Assembly: GCF_014698505.1 (NCBI RefSeq)
Contig: NZ_JACJTD010000013.1
Span: 1 to 64,000 of the forward strand
Direction of reading: 5' to 3'
Length of the DNA stretch: 64,000 nucleotides
Origin: Nostoc foliaceum FACHB-393
GTDB taxonomy: Bacteria; Cyanobacteriota; Cyanobacteriia; Cyanobacteriales; Nostocaceae
The position numbers and the translations under genes are program-made. Under the pieces are notes generated by a model. That model made no database searches. It saw only the letters and a program-made list of their open reading frames with translations, and was not told the DNA's origin. Below are positions 28,463 to 38,090 of the stretch, in pieces; the first letter of the stretch is position 1; each line of letters begins with the position of its first letter.

Positions 28463-29710
28463 TTAAACAATTTTGGCAATCATTGCTAATTCCGGTAATT
28501 GTTCCGGGGACTTGTAGCAAAATGGAATCACGCTCTTTTTTTTTGCTAGTAAGGTGGAGATATATTGGCTAATTTTGGGCAATCCATCCAGATTAATTGT
28601 CGTCAGGGAAATCTGCGGAGTTTGGAGTTGTTTTAACAGCGATCGCAGTAAAAAATCTGGAGCTAGATCATTTGGATGAATAGCCGCTAAAACCCCTAAT
28701 TTTTCCAAGTGTTCTGCACGAATGCACTGTTCTCGTGATGGTTTAATTCTAGGTATGACTACTGCTGGCTTACCCACTGAGAGAATCTCGCAAGTTGTGT
28801 TGTAGCCTCCCATTGCTACTACGGCATCTGCGGCGGCGATGTAACTCATCAAATCATCGGTAAAGTCGCTCATCTGCACCTGAGGATATGCAGCAGCTTT
28901 TTGTTCTAATGCTGCTTTATCTTTGACGGGCATTTCCGGGCCACATATAATTAAACTTCGTAATTTATAAGAAGCTGGCAACAATGCCAAACTCGATAAA
29001 TAGTTATCAATTAAGCTGTAACCATCTTCGCCACCACCCGGCGTAACTAAAATAAGTTGTTCTTCTGGACTTAATCGCAACTCACTACGGATAAGATTTG
29101 GACTTTTACGCCCCAGTTCTGTGCGGATGTAACCACAGAACTGCACCTTCTGGGCAACCATTGGCGGTAGTTGATATTCTTGGCGGATATCGAAAATTTC
29201 GGGAGTGCCAACCACAAGCACGGACTTGTAAAATGTATCGATTGCTTCGTAGTAACCGTGCTTTTGCCATTCTGCGATTGTCACATCTGGATGATCTAAA
29301 ATGTCACGCAGCAGGAGAATTAAGGGAGTTTCCGGCAATTTTGCTTTCAGATATTCGACAGTAGCTTTTAATTCATTGCGGATACCATAGGGCTTTTTGT
29401 CTACTAGAAATATATCCGGTTTAAAATTAGCGATCGCAGATAAAATTAACTCTGAGCGCAATTTCACTGTTTCATCTATTTCTGTCCCCAGATACTTGAC
29501 ATACATTTCACCTGATGTTCCCCGATTTAAACAGGGTAGCTTAATGTAATCAAGTCTTTTCGGGAGACGAAAACTGTGCAGCATCGGCGAACCAGAAACA
29601 ACTAAAATAGAAAGTTCTGGAATCGAATCAAGTAAATGGGTGCAGATTGCCAGCATTCTGCGAATATTACCGAGACCAAAGCCATCGTGGGAATATACCA
29701 TCAGTCTCAT
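28463..29710 (-). CDS. MurG-like glycosyltransferase (family 28 type), copy A
   Basis: 415 residues, first gene of the minus-strand sugar cluster. MRLMVYSHDGFGLGNIRR is the acceptor-side start; LILVTPGGGEDGYSLIDNYL and VVAMGGYNTTCEILSVGKPA are the donor-side motifs, with REQCIRAEHLEKLG after. Related to the next gene downstream. No signal peptide or membrane helix is seen, so it is cytoplasmic or peripheral. The 195-nt spacer to the secreted protein gene at 29906 may hold the cluster promoter. Confidence 0.85.
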   Translation of the reverse strand: MRLMVYSHDGFGLGNIRRMLAICTHLLDSIPELSILVVSGSPMLHSFRLPKRLDYIKLPCLNRGTSGEMYVKYLGTEIDETVKLRSELILSAIANFKPDIFLVDKKPYGIRNELKATVEYLKAKLPETPLILLLRDILDHPDVTIAEWQKHGYYEAIDTFYKSVLVVGTPEIFDIRQEYQLPPMVAQKVQFCGYIRTELGRKSPNLIRSELRLSPEEQLILVTPGGGEDGYSLIDNYLSSLALLPASYKLRSLIICGPEMPVKDKAALEQKAAAYPQVQMSDFTDDLMSYIAAADAVVAMGGYNTTCEILSVGKPAVVIPRIKPSREQCIRAEHLEKLGVLAAIHPNDLAPDFLLRSLLKQLQTPQISLTTINLDGLPKISQYISTLLAKKKSVIPFCYKSPEQLPELAMIAKIV

Positions 29711-29905
29711 GGCTAAATGTCCCTCAATTATTCAGTGAATAGATGCATGCAGTACTAATTAAATAGGTTCTCAATCTTCTATGAGTCTTTTATGAAACTT
29801 GTATGAGAATTTTCTCATAATTCTGCCCTGTTGGCACAGCCTCTCGTAGAGAAGGGGCTTGCTTAGAGACAATTTATAAAGTAAATCTTTAGTCGCCGTA
29901 GTCGA

Positions 29906-30472
29906 TTAATTCAAGTATCGAATCGACTGCGAAACTTTGACTGCTTCTTGGGGAGTAACGTTACTACAATTAGACAATTCTGGTATTACTCCCGTACCAA
30001 CAAATCTGTAAAAGGGGCCATTTTGCTCTCCCAACCACTGCGATAGCAATGTTGGTTGTTTGGCATTACCGTATAATCCTTGTTCCAAAACACTTTTTCC
30101 AAATATCGGAGAATTTATCGGGTAACTGCGTGACCCAGAGGGCAAGTCGCCAATACCACCAGATGCTGACTCAATCGCAAAGCATTTATCTGCACTTAAA
30201 TTTTGGTAAATAACTAAGTAACGCAAGCTGTCAACATTTTCGCGCCCAGCCGAGACTAATACTTTATCGGCATGAAAATTTGCGGGTACGTAACTTGGTA
30301 ATGCTAATTTTAACCCTAGCGATCGCAAAACTTTTAACTGAGTCGGTGTTAATTTTATTACCGAATTGGTTTGTGAAGGTTTAGGTTGAGCAATCACCGT
30401 AGCCGTAGAAGCAATGATACAGGCGACAACGCAAGAAGAAGCAAAGTTAACGGAGTATTTGAATAATTTCAT
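29906..30472 (-). CDS. Secreted protein of unknown function
   Basis: 188 residues. FASSCVVACIIASTATVIAQ gives a clear signal peptide, cleaved near residue 28. The mature part opens LTPTQLKVLRSLGLKLALPSYVPANFHADKV and ends VTPQEAVKVSQSIRYLN; I recognise no named family, though such short exported proteins are widespread in cyanobacteria. It sits 54 nt after the truncated sensor gene and might be cotranscribed with it. Confidence 0.65.
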   Translation of the reverse strand: MKLFKYSVNFASSCVVACIIASTATVIAQPKPSQTNSVIKLTPTQLKVLRSLGLKLALPSYVPANFHADKVLVSAGRENVDSLRYLVIYQNLSADKCFAIESASGGIGDLPSGSRSYPINSPIFGKSVLEQGLYGNAKQPTLLSQWLGEQNGPFYRFVGTGVIPELSNCSNVTPQEAVKVSQSIRYLN

Positions 30473-30526
30473 GGTTAATAATTATACTTGCCACACATGA
30501 ATTTGCTCAACTGGGCACCCTACAAA

Positions 30527-31666
30527 CTAATGCTTCCTCTGCCCCTCCCCCTGCTCATTTTCCACGAGTTGTGCTTGGGTGGAACGTAATTCCGCTAACG
30601 CCAATTCTAAGCGTTGATTTTTCTCATCTAACTCCCGTGTCCGTTCGCGCACTTTCTTTTCTAGCACCTGGCTATATACTTCTAGCTGTTCGTTAGCATC
30701 CTTTTGGGCTTTGATGAGTTGCTGAACTTCTTGAATAAGACGATTGAGGGAAGTCGCTAAGATGCCAACTTCATCATTAGTCGTAACGGGTGCTTGTAAA
30801 TCGAAGTTAGATTCTTCTGTAACCTGTTGGGCAATATGAGTGACAGCTTGAATGGGACGGGCAATGGCGCGACTGGTGTAAATTGCTAGTAATGTGGCGA
30901 TCGCAATTGATAGTGACAGGCTACCGATGATAATGTATAAGCGTAATTTTTCTGCCGTTTGTAGTTCCTGTTTTGCTTGCTGATACTCCTCGGCTGTAAT
31001 TTGCACAAGGCTCGTGATGTCATTGAGAAAGTCATCCATCAAAAAAACTGACGAGCCATGCATGAAATTGAACAATTGACTTTGTGCTGTCTTGATTTGA
31101 CTGGGTGATAATTTATTGGGATTATTATCCCGAAAAAAAGCTTCTGTACGCTGTAAGTAAGCACTAAAACCTTTATAGTTCTGCAACAAGGGGTAAACTG
31201 CTTTCTGCCCACTTATAGAACCATATACGGTGGGCTTGTTAATGGTATAGTTTGCTGTTAATTCAAACCAAAGTTGTCGGGCTTCGGCAACATGCTCAAT
31301 TAATTGAGTATAATTTTTTTCCCACAGTTTTGGTCTATCCATGTAGAGAATCAGTTGGTGTTGAGTGGTGCGTACATAAAAAACGCTCGTTTTTAGTTGA
31401 GATGCTTGATATAACTCTTCAAATGCTGCGTCTTCCCGCTTTTGCGCTTTCTGCTTGTAATGATCTGCAATCACAAAACCCATAGTAGTTCCCAGCACGG
31501 CGATGCTAACAAGCAGCGCATATCCAATACCGATCTTTTGACCAACCTTCAAATAGCTAAACCAATGTCTAGAGATACTTGTGTGTGTAGCTAAGTTGTT
31601 TGATAGTTGTAAGCGGCTATTTGATTGCTTAGAAGTCAGTTTACCGAACTTACTGTACTGTTTCAT
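30527..31666 (-). CDS. HAMP sensor protein lacking its kinase domain
   Basis: 379 residues from ATG 31666 (TTG 31672 is possible and would overlap the preceding stop as TTGA). TM1 (IGIGYALLVSIAVLGTTMGF), an extracytoplasmic helical sensor of about 160 residues, TM2 (LYIIIGSLSLSIAIATLLAI), a HAMP domain (SRAIARPIQAVTHIAQQVTE) and a coiled coil (VLEKKVRERTRELDEKNQRL). In the related hybrid kinases the coiled coil runs straight into the His-box domain; here the reading frame ends at that point in EQGEGQRKH. The histidine kinase and ATPase domains are absent and not found downstream. It follows a CheY-like regulator in an operon. Confidence 0.82.
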   Translation of the reverse strand: MKQYSKFGKLTSKQSNSRLQLSNNLATHTSISRHWFSYLKVGQKIGIGYALLVSIAVLGTTMGFVIADHYKQKAQKREDAAFEELYQASQLKTSVFYVRTTQHQLILYMDRPKLWEKNYTQLIEHVAEARQLWFELTANYTINKPTVYGSISGQKAVYPLLQNYKGFSAYLQRTEAFFRDNNPNKLSPSQIKTAQSQLFNFMHGSSVFLMDDFLNDITSLVQITAEEYQQAKQELQTAEKLRLYIIIGSLSLSIAIATLLAIYTSRAIARPIQAVTHIAQQVTEESNFDLQAPVTTNDEVGILATSLNRLIQEVQQLIKAQKDANEQLEVYSQVLEKKVRERTRELDEKNQRLELALAELRSTQAQLVENEQGEGQRKH

Positions 31667-31668
31667 AC

Positions 31669-32031
31669 TCAACCACGACTTAGATGGATTTGAATTCGTT
31701 CCAGCAAGTCACTGAAGCGAAATGGCTTAGTGATATAGTCATTTGCTCCATTGTTGAATGCGATCGCTCCTTCATGATCGTCTTTACGAGCTGTGACGAT
31801 GATAATAGGTAGAGTCTCTCCTTGTCTACGAAGTTCTTTTAATACTGTCCAACCGTCCACAAATGGTAATCCCAAATCAAGCAGCATCAAATCAAATTTA
31901 CTATTTTGAGCCAGAAGGAGCGCCTGCTGTCCATCTTTGGCAACGGTGGTTGTGTATCCCTGTCTGCGTAAGCCTTTTTCTATAAAAGCAGCAACACCTG
32001 CTTCGTCTTCAACAATTAAAATTTGATTCAT
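31669..32031 (-). CDS. Single-domain response regulator
   Basis: 120-residue CheY-like receiver: acidic pocket E9-D10 preceded by ILIVED, phospho-acceptor Asp52 in MLLDLGLPFVDG, conserved Thr in IIIVTARKDD and Lys in DYITKPFRF. No output domain. It is closely similar to the receiver of the OmpR-type regulator just upstream (32209-32883), suggesting a duplicated receiver. Its stop nearly touches the start of the truncated HAMP sensor, so the two are probably a pair; the missing kinase makes the phosphate donor unclear. Confidence 0.92.
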   Translation of the reverse strand: MNQILIVEDEAGVAAFIEKGLRRQGYTTTVAKDGQQALLLAQNSKFDLMLLDLGLPFVDGWTVLKELRRQGETLPIIIVTARKDDHEGAIAFNNGANDYITKPFRFSDLLERIQIHLSRG

Positions 32032-32208
32032 AAATCAGAATTCAGGAGTCAGAAGAATCGTCTCGTTTTCTCCATTGCCGTAATATAAGGTCAACAATTT
32101 CGTAGTCAGGACTTTAGTCCTTATTTTCTAAGCACCCTTTGTGCTTACTACAAACCATCAGAACTAGCTTGACAAAGTTCTATTAGCACTTGGGTAAGTA
32201 CTAAACAA

Positions 32209-32883
32209 TTATGTTCGCAAGCGATAACCCATCCCTCTAACGGTTTCAATGACGTTGCTGCCTAGTTTTTTGCGGAGATAACCGACATATACATCAACAA
32301 TATTAGAACCTGGGTTATAGTCGTAGCCCCAAACGTAATCTAGCAGTTGTTCTCGACTAATAACCTGTCCAGGATGACGGCAAAACATTTCTGCCATTGT
32401 AAATTCACGAGCAGGTAATTCTATCAAGCGATCGCCTACTTTCACCTGTCGAGTTCGCAGATCAAGTACTACGTTACCAGCTTTCAGGACAAACTCTTGG
32501 GCATCTTTCACAGGTCTAGCAGTTCGCAAACGCAACCTTACCCGCGCCAGAAGTTCTTCAAATCGGAAGGGTTTGGTGACATAATCATCTGCGCCCCCTT
32601 CTAGTCCAGCGACTTTATCGTGAATATCACTCCGAGCCGAGAGGATAATTACAGGTAAATCTTCTCCCTGGCCCCGCAGTTCTTCTAGTACCTGAAATCC
32701 ATCTTTTCCAGGCAAACCCAAATCCAAAATTAGTAAGTCAAAAGTTCCACTCTGTGCTATGTCCAGCACATGCAGTCCATCGGCAACAACTGCGGTTGTA
32801 AATCCTTGCGATCGCAATCCTTTCTCAATAAATGAGGCAATCCGGGGTTCATCTTCAGCGATGAGAATGTTGGGCATATGCAC
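32209..32883 (-). CDS. OmpR-family response regulator
   Basis: 224 residues: receiver with Asp54 (LLILDLGLPGKDG), Thr/Ser switch in VIILSARSD, Lys in DYVTKPFRFEELLARV, then a winged-helix DNA-binding domain (ELPAREFTMAEMFCRHPGQV, DVYVGYLRKKLG, VRGMGYRLRT). The start (MHM; the third-residue ATG is equally likely) overlaps the end of the histidine kinase gene by about 29 nt, so the two form a coupled two-component system. The target genes are unknown; the adjacent signalling and envelope genes are candidates. Confidence 0.95.
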   Translation of the reverse strand: MHMPNILIAEDEPRIASFIEKGLRSQGFTTAVVADGLHVLDIAQSGTFDLLILDLGLPGKDGFQVLEELRGQGEDLPVIILSARSDIHDKVAGLEGGADDYVTKPFRFEELLARVRLRLRTARPVKDAQEFVLKAGNVVLDLRTRQVKVGDRLIELPAREFTMAEMFCRHPGQVISREQLLDYVWGYDYNPGSNIVDVYVGYLRKKLGSNVIETVRGMGYRLRT

Positions 32884-34465
32884 TCATTTCCTGCGGTGGA
32901 TCGAGGGGTAAAACGATGGTAAACATCGAACCTTTTCCTAGTTGACTCCGAAGCAATACCTGTCCACCGTGCGCCTCGGCGATCGCTCGGACAATTGACA
33001 GTCCCAATCCCGCACCCTCGGAACGACGGCGACTGTTAGAAGTTCGAGCAAAACGTTCAAAAATCCGTTTTTGATCAACAAGGGGAATGCCTTCGCCTGT
33101 ATCGCGTATCCAGAAACGTACCTTTCCTTTCGCGATCGCAGAACCTATGGAGATAGTATCACTCTTTGAAGTATGCTGAGTAGCATTCTGCGCCAGATTG
33201 ATCATAGCCTCAGTAATTCTTTGGCGATCAACTATAATCTGACCCTTTGCCACCGCATCTATTTGCCAATCGCGCTCTGCTAGTGCCTGGGCTTTGACAA
33301 ATAACTCTTGGGTTAAGTCTGCTACATTCACCGTTGCCAACTGCAAAAAGTCTAAGCGTTCTGCCTTTGCCAACAAAATCATGTCATCGACTAGACGGCT
33401 CATCCGGTCTAATTCTCCTATGACCAGCGCCAAGGTTTCCTGTTGCTCTTGGGGGTCATCTCCCATCAGTTCCAGATGTCCGCGAATGATGGTAATCGGA
33501 GTCCGCAATTCATGCCCAGCATCGTTGACAAATTCCCGCTGGGTGGCAAAAGCTGCCTCTAGTCTGTCCATCATTTCGTTGAATGTCGTTGCTAGTTCTG
33601 CCAGTTCTCCCTTACCTCGCGCAGGTAAGCGCTGGGTTAAATCTGACTCACTAATTGCATGGGCAGTTGTGGTAATCGCCCTTAGGGGAGCTAGAACCCG
33701 TCCCGCCGCCAACCACGCCAAGATGAACGATACCACAAATACTAAACTAGAAACCTCAATAATTACCGAAACTGCTTCTAGAGCTTCTGCCCGCTCACCA
33801 TCTGTAGTATGGGCAATAACGAAGACACCCTGAATTTCTCCATTAATTTTAATTGGTTCTACAATATAAAGAATTTTACTAAGATCAGGGTCAGAAAATT
33901 CTTTTTCTCCCTGCTCTGGTTTGGTTTGTTTTGCCCACCGCTTCATGAGCTGTGAATCCTTGGCAAGTGATTTGGGACGCGCTCTCGGACTAGATTTATA
34001 AAATTCTCCATCAACAAAGGTGATGAAGTAAGAGTCATCCTCTGGTAGTCGATACAACAGATAAGCTCTGAAAAGTCTGATCAAATCTTCTTTGGAAGCT
34101 GGAGGAGCAATTTGTTTTTTGCCAGCCAGCAACCATTTCAATTGCTCTGGCCCAATCACTATGTCTTCTGGGTCGTCCTCAGTGAGTGCATCCTCTGGAG
34201 CAAAAATTTCACCTTTCATTAACGCATCCAAAGCCACCATGTCTTGTAACATATCTTGACGGACGCGCTCATCAATGCGCTGGTAGAGCTGGTAGCGAAA
34301 TGCGGGAATGGCGATGAGAAAGGTTATCCCCAAAATCAGCAAGTACCAGAGCAAAATTCGGGTGCGTGCTTCTCCAAAGACTTGCTGCCAACCTGAAAAT
34401 AGCTTAGGTATTTTAATGCCAAACCTGCGATCGCGGCGATGGGTTGTGGCGCTGCTCATTTTCAC
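32855..34465 (-). CDS. Sensor histidine kinase with HAMP domain
   Basis: 536 residues (or two fewer from the second ATG). TM1 about 38-58 (ILLWYLLILGITFLIAIPAF), a periplasmic loop of about 170 residues, TM2 (VIIEVSSLVFVVSFILAWLA), HAMP (AITTTAHAISESDLTQRLPA), H-box FVNDAGHELRTPITIIRGH with the phospho-acceptor His, N-box INLAQNATQHT, G1 IRDTGEGIP and G2 GAGLGLSIVRAI. Complete class I kinase. It is the upstream partner of the overlapping OmpR-type regulator. The stimulus is unknown. Confidence 0.95.
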   Translation of the reverse strand: MKMSSATTHRRDRRFGIKIPKLFSGWQQVFGEARTRILLWYLLILGITFLIAIPAFRYQLYQRIDERVRQDMLQDMVALDALMKGEIFAPEDALTEDDPEDIVIGPEQLKWLLAGKKQIAPPASKEDLIRLFRAYLLYRLPEDDSYFITFVDGEFYKSSPRARPKSLAKDSQLMKRWAKQTKPEQGEKEFSDPDLSKILYIVEPIKINGEIQGVFVIAHTTDGERAEALEAVSVIIEVSSLVFVVSFILAWLAAGRVLAPLRAITTTAHAISESDLTQRLPARGKGELAELATTFNEMMDRLEAAFATQREFVNDAGHELRTPITIIRGHLELMGDDPQEQQETLALVIGELDRMSRLVDDMILLAKAERLDFLQLATVNVADLTQELFVKAQALAERDWQIDAVAKGQIIVDRQRITEAMINLAQNATQHTSKSDTISIGSAIAKGKVRFWIRDTGEGIPLVDQKRIFERFARTSNSRRRSEGAGLGLSIVRAIAEAHGGQVLLRSQLGKGSMFTIVLPLDPPQEMSAYAQHSHR

Positions 34466-34533
34466 CCCTCCTCACTTGAGACAGTTTATCGCAATTGAGG
34501 ATTTGTGATTTGATGAACTATCCCAATCCCTAC

Positions 34534-36591
34534 TCACTGAGACAAGCGCCAAATCTTAATAGTATTGTCCTCACTACCGCTGACAAGGGTTTTGTCATCA
34601 GGACTGAAGGTAACGGATGTCACGGTGTTAGTGTGCCCCGGCAATGTGAGAATTTCCTCTCCTGTGGCTGAATTCCATAGTTTGATAGTGCGATCGCGGC
34701 TACCACTAGCAATAATTTTACCATCAGCACTGAAGGCTACGGTTGTGACAGTGTTTCCATGTCCCACTAGTGTGCGAATTTCTTTTCCCGTAACTAGATT
34801 CCAAAGTTTAATGGAGCGTAGGCGTAGCCTGTCGTAGGCATCGCGGCTAGCACTGGCTAAAATTTTACCATCTGGGCTGATAGCTACGGCTGTTACTGTT
34901 TGAGAATTTCCCTCCAGTGTACGGATTGAATACCCTTTTGTTAGATTCCAGATTTTGATCGTCTTATCAAAACTGCCACTGGCAAGAATCACGCCATCCT
35001 GGCTCATGGCTATCGATCGCACCCAGAATGTATGCCCTACCAGTGTCCGAATTTGCTCTCCTGTTACTAAATCCCAGATTTTAATGGTGTTGTCATCACT
35101 ACCAGTAACTAGGGTCTGGCTATCAGCGCTGATGGCTAGGGCATGAACTGAGTCAGAATGCCCTGTAAGAGTGCGAATTTGTTTTCCGGTTGCTAGATTC
35201 CAGATTTTGATAGTGCTGTCATCATTACCACTAACCAAAGTTTTGCCATCTGGGCTAATCATCACAGTATTCACCTGCTGAGAATAGGCGTTGAGTGAAG
35301 AGATTGCTTTTCCGGTTGCTAGATTCCAAAGTTTAATTGTGCGATCGTCGCCACTGCTAGCAATTGTTTTACCATCGGGGCTGATGGTGACGGATAAAAC
35401 CGAGTTTTCATGTCCCTGAAGGGTGTTCGCTAAGGAAACGTTCCCCAAAGTAATCTTTGGTGGTTGAACTAAAACCGCCTCATTTTTGCCAGAATTATTG
35501 TGCTGACTCAGCCTAGAGACCAAAGTAGTCTGAATCCGGCGAAAATGTTTATACCAAGATTCTTGGAATCCGAACAACAGAATAAAAGCACTTACCAAAA
35601 CTAATGTTCTCAGTAAGGGATAAGTTTTTGGTAAATATGGGGCTTGAGTTGCGGGTATTTTCCCAGATGACTTACCCGCAGGTGGTAGTGCCAGGAGTTG
35701 TTTTGGAGTCAAGTCTCTGAGGACTTCATCGGCTGATTGGTAACGTTCATGGATGTCTTTTTTCAAAAGCTTGTCGATGACAAAATCCAATTCAGGATTT
35801 AATGGACTCCGCAAATATTCCCGCCAATTACTCACCCAGGCGTACCCAGATTCCATCCATAACTGAAAAGGAGAATTTCCCGTTAGTAGATGAAAGCAGG
35901 TAGCCCCCAAACCGAACAAGTCACTGGCGGGAAAAGCTTTACCATCTCTAATCTGTTCCAGGGGAGAATAACCATGTGAACCAATGGATGTGCCAGATTT
36001 TTGCTGAACTCTGGCTGTAAATTGCTTTGAGGAACCAAAATCAATCAGACTTAATCGCCCATCACTTTTATGACGGATAATATTTTCTGGTTTGATATCC
36101 CGATGAATAACTTTGCGATCGTGGATAAATTTCAGGATGGGCAGTAAATCTAGCAAAATAGATTGAATTTCCCTAGCGTTATACGCCTTGCGTTGCTGCA
36201 ACTCCTTTAATAAATTTTCTCCATTGATAAACTGCTGCACTAAATATAGGCAGCCGTCTTGCTCAAAGTAAGCTAGCAAAGTCGGAATTTGGGGATGTTC
36301 ACCAAGGTCTTGTAGTCGCTGCGCTTCTTCCGCAAACAACTCCATCGCCTTTTTTTGCGACCAAGTTCCTTGGAATTTTGGAGCTAATTGCTTGATAACA
36401 CAGCGTTCATTGAGTTTATCTACATCTTCTGATAGATAGGTTCTGCCAAATCCCCCCTCATCTGAAAGGACTCGGATGACACGGAAACGATTTCTTAAAA
36501 GTGACACCAATGGGGTGCTACAACTTTGGCAAAACTTCTTTCCATTGGGATTCAGGGGATTTGAGCAATCGGGATTTAAGCAGCAGATCAT
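34534..36591 (-). CDS. Ser/Thr protein kinase with WD40 propeller, repeat-interrupted
   Basis: 685 residues from ATG 36591 (MICCLNPDC). Same plan as the gene at 14969: zinc ribbon (CCLNPDC, KFCQSC), kinase domain (SDEGGFGRTYLSED, VIHRDIKPENII, LIDFGSSKQ), one membrane segment (LLRTLVLVSAFILLFGF), then seven WD40 repeats. Blade 5 is odd: where sister blades read SRDKTIKLW it reads SRDAYDRLRLRSIKLW. The extra seven residues (within 585-593) are encoded by a 29-bp interspersed repeat (34816-34844) that kept the frame. The loop between strands probably tolerates it. Confidence 0.92.
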   Translation of the reverse strand: MICCLNPDCSNPLNPNGKKFCQSCSTPLVSLLRNRFRVIRVLSDEGGFGRTYLSEDVDKLNERCVIKQLAPKFQGTWSQKKAMELFAEEAQRLQDLGEHPQIPTLLAYFEQDGCLYLVQQFINGENLLKELQQRKAYNAREIQSILLDLLPILKFIHDRKVIHRDIKPENIIRHKSDGRLSLIDFGSSKQFTARVQQKSGTSIGSHGYSPLEQIRDGKAFPASDLFGLGATCFHLLTGNSPFQLWMESGYAWVSNWREYLRSPLNPELDFVIDKLLKKDIHERYQSADEVLRDLTPKQLLALPPAGKSSGKIPATQAPYLPKTYPLLRTLVLVSAFILLFGFQESWYKHFRRIQTTLVSRLSQHNNSGKNEAVLVQPPKITLGNVSLANTLQGHENSVLSVTISPDGKTIASSGDDRTIKLWNLATGKAISSLNAYSQQVNTVMISPDGKTLVSGNDDSTIKIWNLATGKQIRTLTGHSDSVHALAISADSQTLVTGSDDNTIKIWDLVTGEQIRTLVGHTFWVRSIAMSQDGVILASGSFDKTIKIWNLTKGYSIRTLEGNSQTVTAVAISPDGKILASASRDAYDRLRLRSIKLWNLVTGKEIRTLVGHGNTVTTVAFSADGKIIASGSRDRTIKLWNSATGEEILTLPGHTNTVTSVTFSPDDKTLVSGSEDNTIKIWRLSQ
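34816..34844 (-). repeat. 29-bp interspersed repeat inside a WD40 gene
   Basis: Plus strand starts GCGTAGGCGTAGCCT and ends CGTAGGCATCGC. A relative matching at 24 of 29 positions is at 42203-42231 and a looser one near 38464. The net effect on the host gene is an in-frame gain of 21 nt. Confidence 0.8.
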
Positions 36592-37037
36592 GATCTGACA
36601 GGCGCGACTGCATGACAACTTAGGCTAAGTTTGCCCCGAACTTTCCCTTAAAAAAATTAGCTCTCGCTTACTTGTGGTAGACAACCCTGTTCTGGGGATT
36701 GGGGAATTACTTAATATAGTTAGCGTTTGTAAATAGTAGTCAGTCTTCCTTATTTGTGGAAAACTACGAGAGCCATAAGATTAATTATTCTTTCGATTAT
36801 ATAGTAATCTGAATAAAAAATTTTTCTAAACTTTTAAACCTAGTAATTTTGCTTGTATATTGTCAACCAATAACTGACTAAGTATTAGAGAGAAACCCTG
36901 ATTAATTAACCATCACCGATTATGAAATGTAGTTAAAATGCTTACTAAATTTGTTTTAGCTATTTTAAATCGCCATAATTAATTATTCATTTTATACGTT
37001 AGGTAAAAAGGGCTTCAAATTAACTGTGCGAACTTGC
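36592..37037. other. Intergenic, no gene seen
   Basis: AT-rich spacer between two minus-strand kinase genes. No reading frame, RNA or repeat was recognised. It should hold the promoter of the WD40 kinase gene and the 3' end of the 37038 kinase transcript. Confidence 0.45.
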
Positions 37038-38090
37038 TTACTTGAGCCTTGCTCTCCATTTACGAATAGCACTAGCAGTCCTGGCGACAGGTGGTATGTA
37101 TACATCAGGAGTTTCGGAGGAATTTCCGTGTTGTGCAATACTTTTATTATTTAATTTTTGGGTAGTTAGACAGTTAGCCAAAGTAGGCAAATAGCTTTCG
37201 TTACTTAAAGCTTTCATCACTTCATCGGCAGTCTTAAACCGATCATTTAACGTAATTTTCACCATTTTTCCTAAAATCTGGGCGAAACTATCGCTAATAT
37301 TTACCTCTTTTTGCCAGCATATCTCACCAGTATTTGCGTCGTAGTCAAATTCTAAAGGACTTTTAGCAGTCAACATATAAATACAAGTTACACCCAGTGC
37401 ATAAATATCACTGGCATAAACTGGACGTAGAGAAAACTGTTCTGGTGGTGCAAATCCTCTAGTTCCGATAAAGTTGGTGTTTGCAGTTTGATTGATTGAG
37501 TTTTCACAAGCATTAACTAATTGCTCTTTCACCGCACCAAAATCAATCAGCACTACCCGCCCGTCATACTCACAGCGCAATAAATTCTGGGGCTTAATAT
37601 CCCGATGAATCACATGATGTTTATGAAGATACTGTAATACAGGTAATAATTCCTGCAAAAACTGTTTAACTGAGCCTTCACTTTTGGGCCCAGTTTGCCG
37701 CATTTCTCGTGCCAAAGTCAAACCCGGTACGTATTCTTGAATTAAAAAAAACTCCCCATTCGCCTGAAAGTAGTCTAATAGCATGGGAATTTGCGAATGG
37801 CTACCGAGTTGACCCAAAGTTCTTGCTTCTTTTTCAAAGCGCGTACACGCCTTTTGCCAACTTTGGGGGCTAGTTACTTTCGGACAAAGCTGTTTAATGA
37901 CACACAGGGGATTCCCAGGTAATACGGCATTTTTGGCTAAAAATGTGATGCCAAAACCACCTCTACCCAAAATTTGCAATATTTCATAGCGATCGCGAAA
38001 TAGCCTTTTGGAACCACACATCTGACCAAGTTGAGTTTGCTGTGAAATGCTCTCTTGAGAATTAGTTATTTTCTGAGAAAAGCGATTCAT
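37038..38090 (-). CDS. Hanks-type Ser/Thr protein kinase
   Basis: 350 residues. Glycine loop ILGRGGFGITFLAKN, lysine in CVIKQLCPK, catalytic loop VIHRDIKPQNLL, metal loop LIDFGAVKEQ, and the APE-like APPEQFS. No zinc ribbon, membrane helix or propeller; a short Ser/Thr- and Arg-rich C-terminal tail follows the kinase domain. Closest in type to the cytoplasmic serine/threonine kinases abundant in Nostoc. It is the third such kinase in the window. Substrate unknown. Confidence 0.93.
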   Translation of the reverse strand: MNRFSQKITNSQESISQQTQLGQMCGSKRLFRDRYEILQILGRGGFGITFLAKNAVLPGNPLCVIKQLCPKVTSPQSWQKACTRFEKEARTLGQLGSHSQIPMLLDYFQANGEFFLIQEYVPGLTLAREMRQTGPKSEGSVKQFLQELLPVLQYLHKHHVIHRDIKPQNLLRCEYDGRVVLIDFGAVKEQLVNACENSINQTANTNFIGTRGFAPPEQFSLRPVYASDIYALGVTCIYMLTAKSPLEFDYDANTGEICWQKEVNISDSFAQILGKMVKITLNDRFKTADEVMKALSNESYLPTLANCLTTQKLNNKSIAQHGNSSETPDVYIPPVARTASAIRKWRARLK

